NCBI GenBank assembly: GCA_015657435.1
Contig: JADLKH010000005.1
Span: forward strand, 506,200-515,656
Direction of reading: 5' to 3'
Origin: Synergistales bacterium
Lineage (GTDB): Bacteria > Synergistota > Synergistia > Synergistales > 79-D21
Length of the DNA: 9,457 nt
The translations under genes and the position numbers were made by a program. Positions within the stretch are counted from its first letter, which is position 1; every line of letters starts with the position of its first letter. The notes beneath the pieces were generated by a model. It searched no databases, was not told the origin of the DNA, and worked only from the letters and a program-made list of their open reading frames with translations. Positions 1-5,499 of this stretch are shown piece by piece.

Positions 1-174
1 GGGGGAGCGGGGTCCTCCGAGGACATGCGACTCGCCTTCGCCGCAGGAGCCGACGCGGCCCTGGCTGCTTCGATCTTTCACTACGGCATCCTCGGAATTG
101 GGCAGGTCAAATCCGACCTTGCGAATGCCGGGATTCCGATCCGCATTGAAGACAAGGAGGAAAAATCAAGATGA
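1..174 (+). CDS. hisF: Imidazole glycerol phosphate synthase cyclase subunit HisF, C-terminal part
   Basis: This is the last 57 codons of HisF; the gene begins before the window. HisF is the (beta/alpha)8 cyclase subunit that, with HisH, converts PRFAR plus glutamine-derived ammonia to imidazole glycerol phosphate and AICAR in histidine synthesis. The visible part carries the end of the second phosphate-binding half-barrel: [13 protein letters not shown], then [14 protein letters not shown], which is the characteristic HisF end, and a final short helix with [12 protein letters not shown]. The stop codon TGA (172-174) overlaps the ATG of hisI (171) as ATGA, so the two genes are probably translationally coupled in a his operon. 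The assignment rests on direct motif recognition; only the terminal fragment is available. Confidence 0.93.
   Translation, partial: GGAGSSEDMRLAFAAGADAALAASIFHYGILGIGQVKSDLANAGIPIRIEDKEEKSR
153..159 (+). promoter_or_regulatory. Ribosome binding site of hisI
   Basis: AAGGAGG lies 11 bases before the ATG at 171, inside the end of hisF. It is a near-perfect Shine-Dalgarno sequence and fixes the hisI start. Confidence 0.7.
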
Positions 175-725
175 ATCCCCTGGACGGGGTCCGTTTCGAC
201 TCGAGCGGTTTGGTGCCGGTTGTCGCGCAAGATGCCGAATCGGGAGAAGTCCTGATGGTTGCCTGGGCCAACAGCGAAGCGCTTGAGGAAACGAAACGGA
301 CGGGTGATCTGACGTTTTTCAGCCGCTCCCGGAATCGGCTCTGGAAGAAAGGAGAAACGAGCGGCAACACGATGCGAGTCGTGGAGATGAAGATCGATTG
401 CGACGGGGACACCCTGCTCGCCCTTGTCGAACCCGCGGGCCCGGCCTGCCATACCGGAGAAAGGACCTGCTTCTTCCGCTCTCTCTGGGGCGAGGGCGGA
501 ACGGATTGCACCTTCTGGGACAACTCTGGAGATCTCTTTTGCGGAGGCGCCATGCGCCCGTTGATGAGAGCTATACGGCCCGATTGCTCGCTGAAGGCCC
601 TTCGCGCATCGCTCAGAAGATTGGCGAAGAGGGGGTTGAAACCGCCCTTGCTGTCGCTCTTCGGGATCGGGATTCGGCTCGTTACGAGGCGGCGGACCTT
701 CTGTATCATCTGCTGGTGGCCCTGA
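171..725 (+). CDS. hisI: Phosphoribosyl-AMP cyclohydrolase half of HisIE; reading frame shifts after about codon 106
   Basis: HisI hydrolyses the adenine ring of PR-AMP in the third step of histidine synthesis. Residues 1-106 are a complete PRA-CH domain. Asp76, Asp78 and Asp80 (IDCDGD) are the metal-binding aspartates; Cys77, Cys93 (ACHTG) and Cys100 (RTCFF) are the zinc ligands; [18 protein letters not shown] is the signature segment. The start is set by AAGGAGG and the ATGA overlap with hisF. After SLWG (about position 490) this frame reads an unrelated tail of about 75 residues to the stop at 725, with no family resemblance. The homologous continuation, the HisE domain, appears in the next frame. 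So this frame is either a one-base-broken bifunctional hisIE or hisI with a spurious tail. The domain call is firm; the true 3' end is not known. Confidence 0.85.
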   Translation: MNPLDGVRFDSSGLVPVVAQDAESGEVLMVAWANSEALEETKRTGDLTFFSRSRNRLWKKGETSGNTMRVVEMKIDCDGDTLLALVEPAGPACHTGERTCFFRSLWGEGGTDCTFWDNSGDLFCGGAMRPLMRAIRPDCSLKALRASLRRLAKRGLKPPLLSLFGIGIRLVTRRRTFCIICWWP

Positions 726-796
726 TCTTTCTTGACCTGAAACCGGTTGATGTCCTCCGCGAGTTGCGAACGCGCCACCGGAAGCCGGCCCAGTGA
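506..796 (+). CDS. hisE: Phosphoribosyl-ATP pyrophosphohydrolase (HisE) half, in a different frame from hisI
   Basis: HisE removes pyrophosphate from PR-ATP, the second step of histidine synthesis. In this frame the family motifs are intact and in order: [12 protein letters not shown], then KIGEEGVE (the metal-binding E-E-x-x-E helix), then [11 protein letters not shown], ending RTRHRKPAQ. Homology appears to begin near [15 protein letters not shown], about position 506. A TTG there with GAGGGCGGA just upstream could start a stand-alone 96-residue HisE. More likely this is the second domain of a fused HisIE: adding one G to the G-run at 487-490 joins SLWG directly to this frame. The frame also stays open upstream to an ATG at 398, but that part lies across the HisI domain and is not HisE-like. 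The stop is 3 bp from the stop of the convergent methyltransferase. Confidence 0.8.
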   Translation: MHLLGQLWRSLLRRRHAPVDESYTARLLAEGPSRIAQKIGEEGVETALAVALRDRDSARYEAADLLYHLLVALIFLDLKPVDVLRELRTRHRKPAQ

Positions 797-799
797 AGG

Positions 800-1369
800 T
801 TACCGGAATTGCCATAGGCCAATGAAGCTCCATAAGTCCCTCGCCTTTTCCAGCAGAGCGAAGCCCCGCTGTTCCAGCAAATCGGAGAAGGCTTGAAAAC
901 CGGTCGGGTAAACCTCGGCGAAAAACAGGTTTTCCATCCCTGCAACGACTCGGCCCAATGCTCTGTCGAGGTCGACCTCGTTCACCAGAAGGCGTCCACC
1001 CGGCTTTAAAATCCTGGCGATTTCGCTCAGAAGAAGATCCTGTTCCCGGATGTGGTGGTAAACGTCGGACAGGACCACCGCATCGAAAAAACGGCCCGGG
1101 TATCCTGTTTCCGTCGCGTTTCCAAGCCGCGAAAGGATTTTTCCAGCAGGAACCTGCTCGATCATGAGCGGGCTTTCGTCTAGCAGGTGGACCGCTTTGC
1201 AGCGGTCCACGATCCGACGGGAAAAAAGCCCCGTGCCCCCGCCCAGATCGAGGATCACCTCTTCGGAAGAACAGGCCAGAAGCTCCGCCATCAGGTCAAA
1301 CCTGCGGGACATGAATCGGCCTATCCAGCGATCGTAATGCGGTGCGATCCGATCAAACGTCCTCCCCAT
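800..1369 (-). CDS. Class I SAM-dependent methyltransferase (UbiE/Methyltransf_11 type)
   Basis: A Rossmann-fold methyltransferase of about 189 residues, probably cytoplasmic, with unknown acceptor. It opens with MGRTFDRIAPHYDRW, the usual N-terminal segment of UbiE-like enzymes. Motif I, ILDLGGGTG, is at about residues 39-47 and binds the SAM carboxypropyl group. An acidic residue at the end of strand 2 (LLDES, about 64) would bind the ribose. FDAVVLSDVYHHI (about 95-107) is motif IV-like, and ILKPGGRLLVNEVD is the motif with the conserved proline-glycine turn. The ATG at 1369 is preferred because a purine-rich GAAGGGGGG lies 6 bases upstream. An ATG at 1390 and one at 1453 are also in frame, but the last would overlap the divergent gene. 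It converges on hisE. The family is clear; the substrate cannot be deduced. Confidence 0.85.
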   Translation of the reverse strand: MGRTFDRIAPHYDRWIGRFMSRRFDLMAELLACSSEEVILDLGGGTGLFSRRIVDRCKAVHLLDESPLMIEQVPAGKILSRLGNATETGYPGRFFDAVVLSDVYHHIREQDLLLSEIARILKPGGRLLVNEVDLDRALGRVVAGMENLFFAEVYPTGFQAFSDLLEQRGFALLEKARDLWSFIGLWQFR

Positions 1370-1421
1370 TCCGGGCCCCCCTTCGCCCATTTCCCTGCAA
1401 GCGACCGTGCCGCTTCTCCCT

Positions 1422-1432
1422 GATATGATATC
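1422..1432. promoter_or_regulatory. Symmetric AT-rich element, possible divergent -10 region
   Basis: GATATGATATC is a 5-1-5 palindrome in the short gap between the methyltransferase and the aminotransferase-like gene. On the plus strand it holds TATGAT (1424-1429), 5 of 6 matches to a sigma70 -10 box. On the minus strand it holds TATCAT (1425-1430), also 5 of 6. The -35 regions are poor on both strands. Used as a promoter, it would start the plus-strand transcript at about 1436, the A of the ATG. This is inference from position and composition only. Confidence 0.35.
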
Positions 1433-1435
1433 CTC

Positions 1436-2491
1436 ATGATTTACTCTGAGCACTTGCCCGTCACCAATGCGGATGGAGTCGAAGAATTCCTTCGCCGCTT
1501 CGAAAGAAACGGCATGATGGTCATCCCCACGGATACCGGGAGGTCAGCTCTCGTTCTCGCCCTCCGGACACTCGTCCGAAAAGGCTGTTCGGGTACGGCC
1601 TGGATACCGGCCTATGCGTGCCCTTCCCTTCCTCCCGTCTTCAGGAACGAAGGAATGCGCCTCCACCGGTACGGAACCGCCTCCGATTTCCGGCCGATAT
1701 TCCCAAACCCCGGACCCGCGAAGGAAGACATTGTGTTCGTCATCCACTATTTCGGATTCTCAAACCATCGGGTCCTGGGGTGGATTCGCTCGATCCCCCC
1801 TGAAAGACGCCCATTCCTGATCGAAGACTGCGCCGGGTCTTCGCTGACTGAAAGCATCGGATTCGACGCGGATTTTTCCTTTTTCAGCTTCAGGAAATTC
1901 TTCGAAGTCGCCGACGGAGCGGCCCTCGTTTCCCGTTTCCCGGTTCAGCCCGAATTGAACCCCGCGGATTCGCGCCTCGCGGAAAAGCGGGATAACGCTT
2001 TTGGATTCATGCGGGCCGGGGCGTTTGAGACGGGGCTTTGCAGTCTGAAAGACGCTGAAGCGGAACTGGACAGGGCGCTTCCTCTCTTACCCCGCAGCCC
2101 TTCTTTTAAATCCTGGGAAGAGCTGAAAAAAATGCCTTTCCGCTCGGAAGCGCTTCACCGAAGGGAGGCGGGAAGGCTCCTGCTTGAGAGCATCACCGCA
2201 TCCTTTTCCCTGAACCGCCGGATCCAGCCCCTGCTCTCCTCCATCCCGGATGACGCCGCTCCCCTTGTCCTTCCCGTGGCAGTCCGGACGAACCGGGACC
2301 ATCTGTCAGCCCTTTTTTGGGAAAAAGGCTTGAATTGCCCCTCTCTTTGGGATCTGAACCCCTCACTCCGCTTCTCATTTCCCTCTGACTACGACCTTGG
2401 ACGCCGTACACTGGGCCTTCCCTTGCCCCGCAGGGAAGAAATGAACGAACTGAACGTGATCCTTGATTGTCTGAAGATTTTTTCTACTTGA
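1436..2491 (+). CDS. DegT/DnrJ/EryC1-like PLP-dependent aminotransferase family protein
   Basis: A fold-type I PLP enzyme of 351 residues, close to the usual length of sugar aminotransferase relatives. PTDTGRSALVLAL (31-43) resembles the phosphate-binding start of the large domain. IPAYACPSLPPVF (57-69) is the conserved strand and turn that follows. Asp131 in IEDCAGSS should pair with the pyridine nitrogen. Lys154 in FSFRKFFEVADGAAL is the probable Schiff-base lysine; the DGAAL after it matches the usual GG/DGA loop. The C-terminal third is more divergent (LPVAVRTNRDHL, then a Trp-Asp-Leu stretch). It would transfer an amino group to a keto sugar or similar acceptor, but no sugar-pathway genes sit nearby. 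No ribosome binding site is visible before the ATG; the preceding bases are pyrimidine-rich. Its start lies 66 bp from the divergent methyltransferase. Family confident, substrate unknown. Confidence 0.82.
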   Translation: MIYSEHLPVTNADGVEEFLRRFERNGMMVIPTDTGRSALVLALRTLVRKGCSGTAWIPAYACPSLPPVFRNEGMRLHRYGTASDFRPIFPNPGPAKEDIVFVIHYFGFSNHRVLGWIRSIPPERRPFLIEDCAGSSLTESIGFDADFSFFSFRKFFEVADGAALVSRFPVQPELNPADSRLAEKRDNAFGFMRAGAFETGLCSLKDAEAELDRALPLLPRSPSFKSWEELKKMPFRSEALHRREAGRLLLESITASFSLNRRIQPLLSSIPDDAAPLVLPVAVRTNRDHLSALFWEKGLNCPSLWDLNPSLRFSFPSDYDLGRRTLGLPLPRREEMNELNVILDCLKIFST

Positions 2492-2508
2492 TCTGCTCCT
2501 TTTCATGC

Positions 2509-2537
2509 TTGCCCCCTGGCGATCCTTTATTTATAAT
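2509..2537 (+). promoter_or_regulatory. Sigma70-type promoter of rubrerythrin
   Basis: TTGCCC (2509-2514), a 17-base spacer and a perfect TATAAT (2532-2537) form a strong housekeeping promoter. A second TATAAT at 2541-2546 lacks a good -35 partner. The -10 box lies inside the PerR palindrome at 2531-2545, so a bound repressor would block RNA polymerase. Confidence 0.75.
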
Positions 2538-2545
2538 CATTATAA
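2531..2545. promoter_or_regulatory. PerR box (peroxide-responsive operator)
   Basis: TTATAATCATTATAA is a perfect 7-1-7 palindrome. It matches all 14 fixed positions of the established PerR consensus TTATAATNATTATAA, and differs from the Fur consensus, which has TGATAAT/ATTATCA ends. It overlaps the -10 box of the rubrerythrin promoter. PerR is a Fe/Mn-dependent Fur-family repressor released by hydrogen peroxide, and rubrerythrin is a known PerR target in anaerobes. The regulator gene itself is not in the window. Confidence 0.8.
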
Positions 2546-2568
2546 TCTAAGAAGAGGAGATGATCAGG

Positions 2569-3063
2569 ATGGACCAGACCCATGACAATTTGAAGGAAGC
2601 TTTTGCGGGCGAGTCGATGGCAAACCGCAAGTATCTCGCCTTCGCGCGGCAGGCCGACGCGGAAGGGTACCCCCAGGTCGCGAAGCTTTTCAGGGCGGCC
2701 GCGGAAGCGGAAACGATCCATGCAACGGACCATCTCAAGGCACTGGGAATGATCCGCTCCACGGAAGAAAACCTTAAAGCCGCCGTTGAGGGCGAAACCT
2801 ACGAGTCCACGAAGATGTACCCCGATTTCATCGCCACGGCCAAAGAAGAAAATGCGGAAGCCATTGCGAAGAAGCTGACCCTGGTGGGCAAAGCGGAAGC
2901 GGTCCACGCCGGCCTGTACGAGAAAGCCCTGAAAAATCTCGGCGACGGAAAGACGACGGACCTTTTCCTTTGTACCGTCTGCGGGCACATTGCAGAAGGA
3001 GAAGCGCCCGATGCCTGCCCCATCTGCGGAGCCAGGAAACAGGCATACCGAAGGATCGACTAG
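2569..3063 (+). CDS. Rubrerythrin (diiron NADH-peroxidase family)
   Basis: Rubrerythrin reduces hydrogen peroxide to water in the cytoplasm of anaerobes. Counting from the ATG at 2569 the protein has 164 residues. Residues 1-128 are the ferritin-like four-helix bundle with the complete diiron set: Glu15, Glu48-x-x-His51, Glu76, Glu79 and Glu110-x-x-His113. Residues 133-164 are the rubredoxin-like domain with C135-x-x-C138 and C150-x-x-C153 for the FeS4 iron. An in-frame ATG at 2560 touches the Shine-Dalgarno GAAGAGGAG directly, whereas 2569 is 9 bases from it, so 2569 is chosen. The gene is alone between its own PerR-controlled promoter and a strong inverted repeat, so it is probably monocistronic and peroxide-induced. 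At 164 residues it is the short form of the family, common in anaerobes; Desulfovibrio Rbr is longer. Confidence 0.95.
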   Translation: MDQTHDNLKEAFAGESMANRKYLAFARQADAEGYPQVAKLFRAAAEAETIHATDHLKALGMIRSTEENLKAAVEGETYESTKMYPDFIATAKEENAEAIAKKLTLVGKAEAVHAGLYEKALKNLGDGKTTDLFLCTVCGHIAEGEAPDACPICGARKQAYRRID

Positions 3064-3069
3064 TCCGAG

Positions 3070-3113
3070 ATCAACGAAGCGCGGCCCGATTCCCTGGGCC
3101 GCGCTTCGTTGAT
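3070..3113. terminator. Long perfect inverted repeat, likely bidirectional terminator
   Basis: ATCAACGAAGCGCGGCCC (3070-3087) is repeated in perfect reverse complement at 3096-3113, with an 8-base loop. The 18-bp GC-rich stem lies between the convergent rubrerythrin and glutaminase genes and would serve either direction. No T-run follows on either strand, so it is not a textbook intrinsic terminator. It could also act as a transcript-stabilising 3' hairpin. Confidence 0.6.
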
Positions 3114-3127
3114 TTCAGGCGCCGGGC

Positions 3128-4063
3128 CTAGAGGACCCGCAGGCCAAAACGGTCGGACAGGCGCTCAAGGAGAGCGATACCGGCTATCGAGTTCCCCTGG
3201 CGGTCAAGCGCGGGTCCGCAAACCGCAATTCCCATCGACTTCGGGATGGCGGCGACGATTCCCCCTCCGACCCCGCTTTTCGCCGGAAGGCCCACCCGCA
3301 CGGCAAATGCGCCGGAACCGTCATAGAGTCCGCAAGTGGCCATCAAAGCTCGCACGGTTCGGCAAATTTTCGCTGGGAGGACCTCTTCACCCGTCTTGGG
3401 ATTTTTCCCGTCCATGGCAATCGTCGCCGCAAGGACGGCAAGATCCGAAACGGTGACCTCAAGACTGCACTGCCTGAAATAGACATCCAGGACCGTCTCG
3501 ACATCCGTTTCGATCGTCCCGACGCTCTTCAGGAAGTACGCCAGGGAGCGGTTCCGGTCCCCGGTTCGTTTTTCGGAAAGGTACACTGCCTTGTTTTCCC
3601 TAATTTCCGGGTTGCCCGCCAGGCGGCGAGCCATGTCCCGAACCGCTCGGAAAGCGTTTTCGGGGTCGGTGTAGGGAAGCAGGGAATCGATGACAATCCC
3701 ACCCGCGTTGATGAGAGGATTTTGCGGCACATGGGGACGGATCATCTCCAGCCGCATGACCGAGTTGAAAGGATCGGCCGTCGGGTCCATTCCAACCTTG
3801 CTGAATACCTTCTCCTCGCCGAGCTCCAACAAGGCAAGGGAAAGCGACACGATCTTCGAGATGGACTGCATCGTGAACCGGACATCGCGGTCCCCTCCGG
3901 AAACAAGCGAACCTCCCGCATCCATCGCGGCAATCGCAAGAACGCAGGGATTTCCTCCGGCCAGTTCGGGGATGTACGTCGCGACCTTTCCGTCGGCGCC
4001 CAGGGGCCTCGTCTCGACGACAAGCCGCTCCAAGTCCGCTTCCTCGAAGCTCCTGGAAATCAT
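3128..4063 (-). CDS. glsA: Glutaminase A
   Basis: Glutaminase hydrolyses L-glutamine to glutamate and ammonia. The 311-residue length is standard for this serine-dependent family, related in fold to beta-lactamases. Visible family blocks in order: GKVATYIPELA (25-35); MQSISKIVSLSL with the catalytic Ser67-x-x-Lys70; DPFNSVMRLE; PQNPLINAGGIVIDSL; NRSLAYFLKSVG; YFRQCSLEVTVSDLA; GLYDGSGAF and VGLPAKSGVGGGI near the C-terminus. The frame stays open upstream to 4594, but that part overlaps the SUI1-like gene in another frame and is not glutaminase-like. The ATG at 4063 is therefore used, preceded by AGAGGGGG at 9 bases. It overlaps the upstream SUI1-like gene by 4 bp (ATGA), implying coupled translation. 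It may support glutamine use as an energy or ammonium source. Confidence 0.95.
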   Translation of the reverse strand: MISRSFEEADLERLVVETRPLGADGKVATYIPELAGGNPCVLAIAAMDAGGSLVSGGDRDVRFTMQSISKIVSLSLALLELGEEKVFSKVGMDPTADPFNSVMRLEMIRPHVPQNPLINAGGIVIDSLLPYTDPENAFRAVRDMARRLAGNPEIRENKAVYLSEKRTGDRNRSLAYFLKSVGTIETDVETVLDVYFRQCSLEVTVSDLAVLAATIAMDGKNPKTGEEVLPAKICRTVRALMATCGLYDGSGAFAVRVGLPAKSGVGGGIVAAIPKSMGIAVCGPALDRQGNSIAGIALLERLSDRFGLRVL

Positions 4064-4491
4064 TCTGCGCGTCCCCCTCTTCCAGAGATGACGATACGTT
4101 TGACACCCTTTCGGGCAAACCAATCCCTCAGACGCTCGGCAAGGTCCCCCTGGAGCAGGATGGAAGTCCCGTCCACCCAGGCACCGCATCCCATTTCCCT
4201 TCGGAGCTCGCGGGCGAGGCTGCCTATTTCCCCGAGGCTGAAAGGCAATCCCTCCACCCGGGTCGCCTGCTTGCCCCCATGTCCTTTTTTTTCGAATTGC
4301 AGCACGAGGCGTCCGACCCGTGAAAAATCCGGCCCACCCAAGGGCTCCTCTTTCGAAACGCCACCCTCTGTCGGTTTCGTTTCTTCCCTTTCGACCGGGA
4401 GAAGCCCATGAGACCTCAGAAGATCCCCCAGCAAGGGGCGCTCGGCCGGACCGTCCTGCAGATCGATGTGAATTTTCCGTTTTTTCCCCAT
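4060..4491 (-). CDS. SUI1/YciH-family translation-factor-like protein
   Basis: A 143-residue protein with a SUI1 (eIF1-like) domain at about residues 60-138. GRLVLQFEKKGHGGKQATRV is the first strand and basic loop. LARELRREMGCGAWVDG is the conserved helix with the Cys-Gly turn, followed by ILLQGDLAERLRDWFARKG and KRIVISG. Bacterial members such as E. coli YciH are non-essential and thought to affect start-codon fidelity in stress; that role is family knowledge, not shown here. Residues 1-58 are a basic start plus a Pro/Glu-rich, probably disordered linker. An in-frame TAA lies just upstream, making 4491 the first usable ATG; GGAGG lies 16 bases before it, farther than usual. It is the first gene of a two-gene unit with glsA, and nothing in the known roles of the two products explains the pairing. 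Confidence 0.82.
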   Translation of the reverse strand: MGKKRKIHIDLQDGPAERPLLGDLLRSHGLLPVEREETKPTEGGVSKEEPLGGPDFSRVGRLVLQFEKKGHGGKQATRVEGLPFSLGEIGSLARELRREMGCGAWVDGTSILLQGDLAERLRDWFARKGVKRIVISGRGGRAE

Positions 4492-4615
4492 GACGATATC
4501 TTAACATCCTCCGGGAGGGGTGCGCGGGAAACCCGGGGCCGGATTCGGTCACAACCGTCAGGAAGACCCCGCCTTGCCCGAATGGGTCCGGCACCTGCCC
4601 CCTACCGGGAGGGAT

Positions 4616-4644
4616 TTGCCTGTTTCACTTTTTTCCATTATGCT
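4616..4644 (+). promoter_or_regulatory. Possible promoter of the prepilin-like gene
   Basis: TTGCCT (4616-4621), a 17-base spacer and TATGCT (4639-4644) form a plausible sigma70 promoter, with 4 of 6 matches at each box. It lies about 48 bases before the TTG start. The rest of the 200-base divergent gap (4492-4691) shows GC-rich sequence and no gene I can support. Confidence 0.4.
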
Positions 4645-4691
4645 TCTTCGGGTGTTTTAATGAAATTGAAGGCAAAGCGAGGGGAAAAGAC

Positions 4692-5216
4692 TTGAAGGGA
4701 ATCCGCCTCCGAACAAAGGCTTTCACGCTCGTGGAGATCCTGATCGTCCTGCTTCTCGTCGGAATCCTGGCCGGTGCAATGATGCTCGTTTCCTTCTCGG
4801 CAACAAGCAAGGCGGAAGCCACCCGAATCATCGAGGACATGAGGTCGATGAAGAGCGCGGCCACCCTCTATTTTGCAGATTACGGAACCTGGCCCATCTG
4901 GATGAAGAATGGAACAGCCATCATGGATGTCAATGGGCATGCGAATCCCGAGAAGTACATGGAAAAAAATCCCCTGGCCCCGGATCACTGGATAGGTGTC
5001 GCCGGCGTTTCCGGAGACAGCGGACAGGCAACCGTCATTTTCATTTCAACTTCCGTCAGCCAAACAACACTGGAAAGACTTCAATCTCTGGGCACAGCTT
5101 ATTCGCTTTACGGGATGAAAGTCATGGGGCCGGTGAGCTCGATACCGGACAATCCCGAGCCCTTCGACGCCGCGGTCCACAATGCCGCTCTCTGGTTTAT
5201 CAGAAAGCCCAATTGA
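4692..5216 (+). CDS. Type IV prepilin-like / type II secretion pseudopilin-like protein
   Basis: A 174-residue protein with a class III signal peptide. A short basic leader (MKGIRLRTKA) is followed by FTLVEILIVLLLVGILAGAM, the hydrophobic N-terminal pilin helix. Cleavage would be between Ala10 and Phe11; Ala at -1 is less usual than Gly. Glu15 is the conserved +5 glutamate for assembly. The rest is a globular head with a short helix (ATRIIEDMRSMKSAATLYFADYGTWP) and no obvious Cys pair. The start is TTG, with GAGGGG 7 bases upstream; no ATG or GTG fits before the signal sequence. No prepilin peptidase, ATPase or other pilus genes are in the window, so this is an orphan pilin-like gene here. 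Major pilin, minor pilin and GspG/H-like pseudopilin cannot be told apart. Confidence 0.85.
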   Translation: MKGIRLRTKAFTLVEILIVLLLVGILAGAMMLVSFSATSKAEATRIIEDMRSMKSAATLYFADYGTWPIWMKNGTAIMDVNGHANPEKYMEKNPLAPDHWIGVAGVSGDSGQATVIFISTSVSQTTLERLQSLGTAYSLYGMKVMGPVSSIPDNPEPFDAAVHNAALWFIRKPN

Positions 5217-5221
5217 CCGTT

Positions 5222-5440
5222 CTAGCGTTTTTGGTCCGGTTCCTCGACGAATTCCTCTTCGCTGAGCAACTGGTCGTGACTTGCGTCCCCGGCTAAAAAC
5301 AGAGGGCAGGCATAACGAAACGTCCCGTCATCGGGAAAGGCCTCCACAAGCGTCATCTTCCTGCCGCACCAGCATTGAAGGGTCGTTTCCGGCGCGCTGA
5401 GCTCCTCATGGTTTTTTTCTTCCATCCCGGCCACCCCCAT
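5222..5440 (-). CDS. Small acidic protein with CxC motif, function unknown
   Basis: Not recognised. It encodes at most 72 residues, strongly acidic at both ends, with Cys-Trp-Cys-Gly (residues 23-26) and a third cysteine in FRYACPLF (about 45). The spacing resembles half of a metal-binding ribbon, but a fourth ligand is not evident. The start is uncertain. ATG 5440 has AGGTG 12 bases upstream; ATG 5425 has GGGGGTGG about 5 bases upstream and would give 67 residues, and I slightly favour the latter. It converges on the prepilin-like gene with a 5-bp gap and follows the PHP gene on the same strand, so it could be read from the hydrogenase-like operon. Confidence 0.5.
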   Translation of the reverse strand: MGVAGMEEKNHEELSAPETTLQCWCGRKMTLVEAFPDDGTFRYACPLFLAGDASHDQLLSEEEFVEEPDQKR

Positions 5441-5478
5441 GCTTTATTTTATCACCTAATCGCATTATCCCAAGTCGA

Positions 5479-5499
5479 GGGGTTGTATCAACTAACCCC
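5479..5499 (-). terminator. Weak hairpin at the end of the PHP gene
   Basis: On the minus strand GGGGTT and AACCCC can pair around a 9-base loop, straddling the PHP stop codon. The stem is only 6 bp and no T-run follows, so termination here is doubtful and read-through into the small gene downstream is possible. Confidence 0.25.

Noticed and set aside
487..545. Programmed -1 frameshift joining HisI and HisE
   Set aside because: No X-XXY-YYZ slippery heptamer in the correct frame and no obvious stimulatory hairpin; a simple one-base indel in the G-run explains the break better.
81..833. 250-codon open frame on the minus strand over the his genes
   Set aside because: It is antisense to clear HisF, HisI and HisE domains and has low-complexity, Arg/Pro/Gly-rich translation.
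2541..2546. Second TATAAT as an independent promoter of rubrerythrin
   Set aside because: No acceptable -35 box 16-18 bases upstream; it is explained as the right half of the PerR palindrome plus one base.
3722..4411. 229-codon open frame on the plus strand
   Set aside because: It spans the glutaminase and SUI1-like genes in antisense; no motif is recognisable.
4064..4594. N-terminal extension of glutaminase, an open frame continuing upstream to 4594
   Set aside because: The glutaminase fold starts at the ATG at 4063 with a good ribosome binding site. The extension is Gly/Arg/Pro-rich, shows no domain, and lies on top of the SUI1-like gene in another frame.
4492..4691. Riboswitch or small RNA in the 200-base divergent gap
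   Set aside because: Only short GC-rich inverted repeats are seen; no recognisable aptamer pattern or terminator with a T-run.
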